Assembly (NCBI GenBank): GCA_019752815.1
Contig: JAIELQ010000007.1
Location: 1 to 40,921, forward strand
Source of the DNA: Patescibacteria group bacterium
Lineage (GTDB): Bacteria > Patescibacteriota > Minisyncoccia > Phycocordibacterales > UBA918
Direction: 5' to 3'
Length of the DNA stretch: 40,921 bases
Shown: one piece after another, positions 35,922 through 40,921 of the stretch
Layout: each line of letters begins with the position of its first letter
How positions within the stretch are numbered: position 1 is the stretch's first letter
The notes under the pieces: model-generated
What the model saw: only the letters and a program-made list of their open reading frames with translations
What the model was told of the DNA's origin: nothing
Databases searched by the model: none
Translations under genes and position numbers: made by a program

Positions 35922-36314
35922 ATGGAAAAACCAGCACCGCTTAATGACAAATTTTCAATTGTAAAATGAGCAAAAAGTTTTAGTCATGCGGGACGTGGGA
36001 TTTGGATTTTTGTGAAGAGTACCCACAACGCATGGATACACTTGGTATTTTTGGCTATCGCTGTGGCACTAGGGCTTTATTTTAATATAACCGTCGCTGA
36101 ATGGATGATATTGGTGTTGGCGGGCGGGTTTGTGTTGTGTGCAGAGGCAGTAAACACCGCGATTGAAATTGATATTGATCTCACTTCGCCCGAGTACCAT
36201 CCGTACGCTCGTGATACTAAGGACGTGGCCGCGGGGGCAGTATTAGTCGCTGCAACCACTGCTGCTATCTGCGGGTTCTTTATTTTTGGAAAATACATTG
36301 TCGCTGCCCTCTAA
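35922..36314 (+). pseudogene. dgkA: Diacylglycerol kinase-like (DgkA/UndPK) ORF with in-frame TGA at codon 16, or shortened gene starting at GTG 36012
   Basis: MEKPAPLNDKFSIVK[TGA 35967-35969]AKSFSHAGRGIWIFVKSTHNAWIHLVF...CAEAVNTAIEIDIDL. Confidence 0.7.
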
Positions 36315-36354
36315 AACATTGTTGATTTTAATACTAGGCGTATACTTATAGTAT

Positions 36355-37098
36355 ATGAATTTCAATAAATTGTTCGATTACTCGCAACCATTAGTGGCTG
36401 CCATGACGTTACTTGTCGTTACCTTAATTGGTCTAGCGATTTACGGTGCACAAGTTGTGTACACACTGAAACTAGCAGATGACACGATCGAGGTCACTGG
36501 CTCGGCTAAACAATCGGTAGTGGCAGACAGTGGACGTTTGGTCATTAACCTGGAGGCAAAAACGGGTATGTCCAATCAAGACGAAGGTGTGCGAAATTTG
36601 GAGGCTGCAGTTGAAAATATTACTAAATACCTAGCAGAGAAAAAACTTGACGATGTCGAAACTCCAGCTGGGAGCACCAATGCGACCTATTTCTATCCGG
36701 AGCGTGGTGAAGCGGTGCAGACGGGGTATTCAATGACCCGGAGTGTGATTGTGCGAGGTGGTGATTTGGAATTACTAAGTGAACTGGCTAATAACACGAC
36801 GCCTCTCAATGGTAATGGCTACACCGTTTCTATCTATGGATTGGAGTTAACCTATAGCAAACTTGATGAGATGCGGGTGAGTTTATTGTCTGACGCAATC
36901 GCAGACGCAAAAGATCGAGCAGAAGCAATTGCTGCCAACACCGGTCGAGGTGTCGGGCCGTTACGTAATGCGACCGGTGGAGTAGTCCAAGTGCTCTCGC
37001 AGGGGAGTGTAGATGTGAATGATTATGGATCGTACGATACCAGCAGTCTGAATAAAGATGTGATGGTAACGGCTCGAGTTACTTTTGGATTAGAGTAA
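36355..37098 (+). CDS. SIMPL domain (DUF541) protein
   Basis: IEVTGSAKQSVVADSGRLVINLEAKT...; ALADAKDRAEAIAANTG-like C-terminal region. Confidence 0.85.
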   Translation: MNFNKLFDYSQPLVAAMTLLVVTLIGLAIYGAQVVYTLKLADDTIEVTGSAKQSVVADSGRLVINLEAKTGMSNQDEGVRNLEAAVENITKYLAEKKLDDVETPAGSTNATYFYPERGEAVQTGYSMTRSVIVRGGDLELLSELANNTTPLNGNGYTVSIYGLELTYSKLDEMRVSLLSDAIADAKDRAEAIAANTGRGVGPLRNATGGVVQVLSQGSVDVNDYGSYDTSSLNKDVMVTARVTFGLE

Positions 37099-37186
37099 TT
37101 CTTCTTGTGTAATCATCTAACGATAGTGACGGCTAAAGGATAGACCAGTACAAGACGGTGTTTATTCCGGAATAACATCTGACGTT

Positions 37187-37339
37187 ATGGTTTATCAGTT
37201 TAAGACTACGTTTATGGATGAACTTAAAAAAGATGAACATACAACAGATCAAAAACGTAATCAGGACATGCCGGCAGGCAAACCAGGTGACGGTGATAAA
37301 AATAACGGAGACAAAAAACAAACTAAAGATACAAAATAG
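37187..37339 (+). CDS. Small hydrophilic hypothetical protein (50 aa)
   Basis: MVYQFKTTFMDELKKDEHTTDQKRNQDMPAGKPGDGDKNNGDKKQTKDTK; followed by a terminator. Confidence 0.4.
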   Translation: MVYQFKTTFMDELKKDEHTTDQKRNQDMPAGKPGDGDKNNGDKKQTKDTK

Positions 37340-37355
37340 GAATATGACGTATCAC

Positions 37356-37385
37356 ACAAAGCGCCTCAGCAGAGGCGCTTTGTTG
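37356..37385 (+). terminator. Rho-independent terminator
   Basis: acaaagcgcctcagcagaggcgctttgttg. Confidence 0.85.
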
Positions 37386-37479
37386 TTTGTGGCGAATGAA
37401 TTAATACCAGGTAAAAATGGTTTATCTCGATAAATGTTCGCTATAATTAAGCTGTAGTTACCAAGGTAGTTATAATCAC

Positions 37480-38085
37480 ATGAAAAATAAATATATTGCA
37501 GAGTTTGTTGGAACATTTGCGTTATCGTTCGTTGTGTTGGCCGCCGTGTCTCAGATGCTTCCGTTACCAGTGGCTATTCCGGTTATTGCTGGGTTAACAT
37601 TAGGATTGTTCGTGTATACAATTGGAGGTGTCTCGGGAGCTCATATTAATCCTGCTGTCACGATTGGGTTGTGGTCGATTAAAAAAATTACCAATCGTGA
37701 TGCGGTAGCTTATATTGTAGCACAAATTTTTGCGGCTGCAGTCGCTATAGTATTGGCACGTACCCTCGGCATGGCCAATCCCGAAGCAGTTCCCGTAGCA
37801 TTTATACCAACCCTGTTTTTTGCTGAAGCGTTAGGCGCATTCTTCTTTGCGTTTGGTATTGCGGCTGTAGTGTATGGAAAGGTGGCAGAACAAATGTCTG
37901 GCGTTGTGGTGGGTGGGTCCCTGCTCCTGGGTATTTTACTCGCGTCATTTTCTGGTTCAGCAGGAATTTTAAACCCCGCGGTCGCATTTGCGCTTAATGC
38001 AGTTTCAGTAATGTATATTGTTGGTCCAATTGCCGGTGCGGTGGTTGGATTCCATGCGTATCGGTATCTCACGAGTCAGTCATAA
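37480..38085 (+). CDS. MIP/aquaporin family channel
   Basis: AEFVGTFALSFVVL; GGVSGAHINPAVTIGLW (first NPA); GSAGILNPAVAFALN (second NPA). Confidence 0.93.
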   Translation: MKNKYIAEFVGTFALSFVVLAAVSQMLPLPVAIPVIAGLTLGLFVYTIGGVSGAHINPAVTIGLWSIKKITNRDAVAYIVAQIFAAAVAIVLARTLGMANPEAVPVAFIPTLFFAEALGAFFFAFGIAAVVYGKVAEQMSGVVVGGSLLLGILLASFSGSAGILNPAVAFALNAVSVMYIVGPIAGAVVGFHAYRYLTSQS

Positions 38086-38106
38086 AGATTGGTATCTGTA
38101 TTTGAT

Positions 38107-38138
38107 AAAAAAGAAGCTCCCTCAGGGGCTTCTTTTTT
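38107..38138 (+). terminator. Rho-independent terminator
   Basis: aaaaagaagctccctcaggggcttctttttt. Confidence 0.8.
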
Positions 38139-38179
38139 GTTCATTTTGAAAAAAACCTTTTTACCGGTACGATTAGGGT

Positions 38180-40090
38180 ATGAAAAATCCTGGAGAAAAA
38201 TTAATGGCCGAATTGGCTGAAGAACGAAAAGAATTATTATTGGGGTCGGTATTAACGGGTGTAGCGTTGCTCGGGTTGCTAGTGGGTGTATATGCGGATT
38301 GGACGGGGATGTCACCGCTTCTTGTGACGCTCGGGTACGTTGTCTCGTACCTAGCAGGGGGTCTACCAGCAGCGCGCAGTGCTATTGGTAATTTACTAAA
38401 AGGAGAGCTCGATATTGATTTGCTCATGGTGTTGGCAGCACTCGCGGCTGCATTGGTGGGGGCACCGCGCGACGGAGCAATTTTACTCTTTTTGTTTAGT
38501 TTGGCTGGTACCTTGGAACAGTATGCGATGGGTAGTACCAAAAAAGCGGTGGTCGCTCTCATGAAATTACGGCCGGATGAAGCAAACAAACAGTCACAAA
38601 GCGGTGAGGTTGCTCGAGTACCGGTTGAATCACTGGTAATTGATGATGTGGTCGTGATTAAGCCTGGTGAGCGTGTGCCGGTAGACGGAGTGGTTGCGAA
38701 AGGAGCGAGTAGTATTGATCAGTCATCCATGACGGGTGAATCTGTGCCGGTAGATGTGGCCGAAGGCAGTGTGGTGTTCGCGGGTACGGTAAACGGCCAT
38801 GGGGTACTAACAGTGCGGGTTACTAAAACGGCGAGCCATTCAACGCTCGCACAAATGATTACGCTGGTGACTGAAGCTCAGGCTAAACGTTCACCAAGTG
38901 AACGTTTTAGTGATTGGTTTGGTGCCCGGTACACCGTTGTGGTGTTGGTAGGGAGTGCGTTGGGATTGGGTTACTTTTTCTGGATTGATTTACCAGCAGC
39001 TGAAGCCTTTTATAAGGCAGCAACGTTACTGGTGGTAGCTAGTCCATGTGCCATTGTAATTTCAGTGCCGGCCGCGATTTTATCTGCACTGTCAGCATCC
39101 GCGAGACGTGGGATGTTATTTAAGGGCGGTGCCGCTTTAGAAACATTTGCCAAAGTACGGGTCGTGGCGTTTGATAAAACAGGCACTCTGACTACCGGAA
39201 AAATGCAGGTTACGAAAGTAGAAGCGTTTGATATTCCTGAAACCGAATTGCTACGTATCGCCGCCTCAGTTGAGGCTCATTCGGAACACCCGCTGGCTCA
39301 AAGTATTGTGACGTATGCTCGTGAACATAACACCGCGGCGTTACATGTCGATGATGCCAAGGCCATTCCAGGCAAAGGCATGACCGCTGTGATTGACGGC
39401 ATACAGTATGCTATTGGTAATCGAGCCCTCTTGATTGAACGTGGCGTGCAGATTGATGACATGGTTGAACAGCGGATTGCTACACTGGAAGCCAGTGGCA
39501 ATACGACAATTGTAGTAGCGAGTGATGTGGTCTTGGGGGTGTTTGCTATTGCTGATACTGTTCGAGTTTCGGCAAAACAAGCAATTACTGATTTGTATGC
39601 ATCAGGTATCACCAAGGTAGTAATGGTAACGGGTGACAGTCGCACGGTAGCGCTCGCGGTGGCTCGTGAATTGGGTATTAAGGACGATGATGTCTATGCC
39701 GAGTTGCTGCCCGCTGACAAAGTACGTGTGATTGAAGACTTGAAAAAAACAAATCAAGTCGCGTTTGTCGGAGACGGTGTCAACGACGCGGCGGCACTGG
39801 TGACGGCAAACGTCGGTATTGCGATGGGTGCTGCCGGGACTGATGTGGCGCTTGAGGCGGCAGATGTGGCGTTACTGTCTGATGATTTACAAATGATTGT
39901 AAAAGCCCGTCTACTGTCGCAAAAAACCAACACCATCATCAAGCAAAATCTAACGTTTGCGATTGGGATATTAATTGTGATGGTTATCACCACGGTGTTC
40001 TTTTACCTTCCACTGCCGCTTGGTGTACTCGGACATGAGGGCGGTACGCTCCTGGTGGTACTTAATGGTCTAAGACTACTTCTGTTGTAG
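38180..40090 (+). CDS. P1B-type heavy-metal-translocating ATPase with SPC motif
   Basis: SMTGESVPVD; VVASPCAIVISVPAAILSALSASARRGMLFKGG; VAFDKTGTLTTGK; EHPLAQSI (HP motif); FVGDGVNDAAALVTANVGIAMG. Confidence 0.95.
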   Translation: MKNPGEKLMAELAEERKELLLGSVLTGVALLGLLVGVYADWTGMSPLLVTLGYVVSYLAGGLPAARSAIGNLLKGELDIDLLMVLAALAAALVGAPRDGAILLFLFSLAGTLEQYAMGSTKKAVVALMKLRPDEANKQSQSGEVARVPVESLVIDDVVVIKPGERVPVDGVVAKGASSIDQSSMTGESVPVDVAEGSVVFAGTVNGHGVLTVRVTKTASHSTLAQMITLVTEAQAKRSPSERFSDWFGARYTVVVLVGSALGLGYFFWIDLPAAEAFYKAATLLVVASPCAIVISVPAAILSALSASARRGMLFKGGAALETFAKVRVVAFDKTGTLTTGKMQVTKVEAFDIPETELLRIAASVEAHSEHPLAQSIVTYAREHNTAALHVDDAKAIPGKGMTAVIDGIQYAIGNRALLIERGVQIDDMVEQRIATLEASGNTTIVVASDVVLGVFAIADTVRVSAKQAITDLYASGITKVVMVTGDSRTVALAVARELGIKDDDVYAELLPADKVRVIEDLKKTNQVAFVGDGVNDAAALVTANVGIAMGAAGTDVALEAADVALLSDDLQMIVKARLLSQKTNTIIKQNLTFAIGILIVMVITTVFFYLPLPLGVLGHEGGTLLVVLNGLRLLLL

Positions 40091-40175
40091 GTGTTGTCGA
40101 GTCATTGTTTGATTGAAATAAAGCCCGCACTCAATCGGCTTTATAGATAGTGATTACTAATAATTATTATCTACT

Positions 40176-40385
40176 ATGACAACAATCATTAATACCCCTG
40201 GCGAAACAAAAGACAGTGGTACTGGTGCGCTTCTATTCTTTATCCTGGCTCTCGTAATTGTAGGTATCTTGGTGGCGATGTACGGCCTACCTATGTTACG
40301 AAATACAACACCAGAATCTGGCACAACTATTAACGTCCCAGATTCTATTAAGGTTGATGTGGATACAGGGGAATCTGCTCAGTAA
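40176..40385 (+). CDS. Small membrane protein
   Basis: MTTIINTPGETKDSGTGALLFFILALVIVGILVAMYGLPM... Confidence 0.55.
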   Translation: MTTIINTPGETKDSGTGALLFFILALVIVGILVAMYGLPMLRNTTPESGTTINVPDSIKVDVDTGESAQ

Positions 40386-40429
40386 GCTGTGAACTCTTTT
40401 ATTATTTAGCAATTAATATCATATACGAT

Positions 40430-40681
40430 ATGACAGGAATTTTACTTTGGATTGTGTTGGGTGGAATAGCTGGTTGGATTGCATCACTCATTATGAATAC
40501 AGATGGCCAGCAGGGCTTAGTTTTAAATGTTGTGGTCGGTATTGTAGGGGCAATGATTGGTGGATTTATATTTGGTCTCCTCGGTGAGTCGCCGGTAACA
40601 GGATTCAACCTGTATAGTTTGATGGTAGCGGTAGCCGGCGCAGTTGTGCTCCTGATGATTGTAAAAACAGTTCGTAACTAA
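40430..40681 (+). CDS. GlsB/YeaQ/YmgE-family stress-response membrane protein
   Basis: LLWIVLGGIAGWIASLIMNTDGQQGLVLNVVVGIVGAMIGGFIFGLLG. Confidence 0.88.
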   Translation: MTGILLWIVLGGIAGWIASLIMNTDGQQGLVLNVVVGIVGAMIGGFIFGLLGESPVTGFNLYSLMVAVAGAVVLLMIVKTVRN

Positions 40682-40705
40682 ACGCTTCTCTTGATGTTTG
40701 AAATT

Positions 40706-40738
40706 AAAATCACCCTAGTATCGCTGGGGTGATTTTTT
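40706..40738 (+). terminator. Rho-independent terminator
   Basis: aaaatcaccctagtatcgctggggtgatttttt. Confidence 0.8.
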
Positions 40739-40775
40739 GTTTATATTCCGAGGGTGGTGATATACTAGTAAAATT

Positions 40776-40921
40776 ATGAATTCAGCTCCTGTGCGCGTGT
40801 GTATCCGTTTGTTACGTTACCTAGCGTTCATAATTATACTGATACTTTCAGTAGCGGCCTTGTTAATTTTTATGAATACTCCTAAAGATCCCACCGTAAC
40901 CAATAGTAGTAAATACTTAGA
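40776..40921 (+). CDS. Membrane-anchored hypothetical protein, truncated by window end
   Basis: MNSAPVRVCIRLLRYLAFIIILILSVAALLIFMNTPKDPTVTNSSKYL... Confidence 0.45.
   Translation, partial: MNSAPVRVCIRLLRYLAFIIILILSVAALLIFMNTPKDPTVTNSSKYL

Overview
The window reads like a bacterial chromosome segment, probably from a Patescibacteria/CPR (Parcubacteria-like) lineage. This placement is an inference from small genes, two-TM 'T4SS pilin-like' proteins, DUF2200, SIMPL, DsbB, DacA and DprA genes and a LAGLIDADG gene next to a tRNA; no rRNA is present to confirm it. Recognisable genes include miaA, pyrE, pyrF, parB, a Rel/SpoT gene, topA, dprA, serS, an ftsQ-like gene, a dus gene, dnaX, a DacA-type S11 peptidase, dsbB, dgkA (interrupted), a MIP channel, a P1B-ATPase and four tRNAs (Tyr, Trp, Leu, Gln). 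The strongest leads are: (1) two near-adjacent paralogs with the same pilin-like N-terminus and Cys-rich linker but different peptidoglycan-hydrolase-like heads (lytic transglycosylase/lysozyme-like versus M15 peptidase-like); (2) a TrpR/YerC-like regulator gene with a perfect 40-bp palindrome at its 3' end and a 25-bp repeat of the same sequence just upstream of its start codon; (3) a signal-peptide protein with outer-membrane beta-barrel features ending in Phe, in a genome that otherwise looks CPR-like; (4) a LAGLIDADG gene ending 4 nt before tRNA-Gln, followed by an 18-bp duplication of the tRNA 3' end and inverted fragments of it; (5) in-frame TGA codons in dgkA and in a protein-like remnant at 30961-31260, against a background where TGA is rarely used as a stop; (6) a DnaX lacking the zinc-binding module. 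No CRISPR array, rRNA operon or IS transposase was seen.
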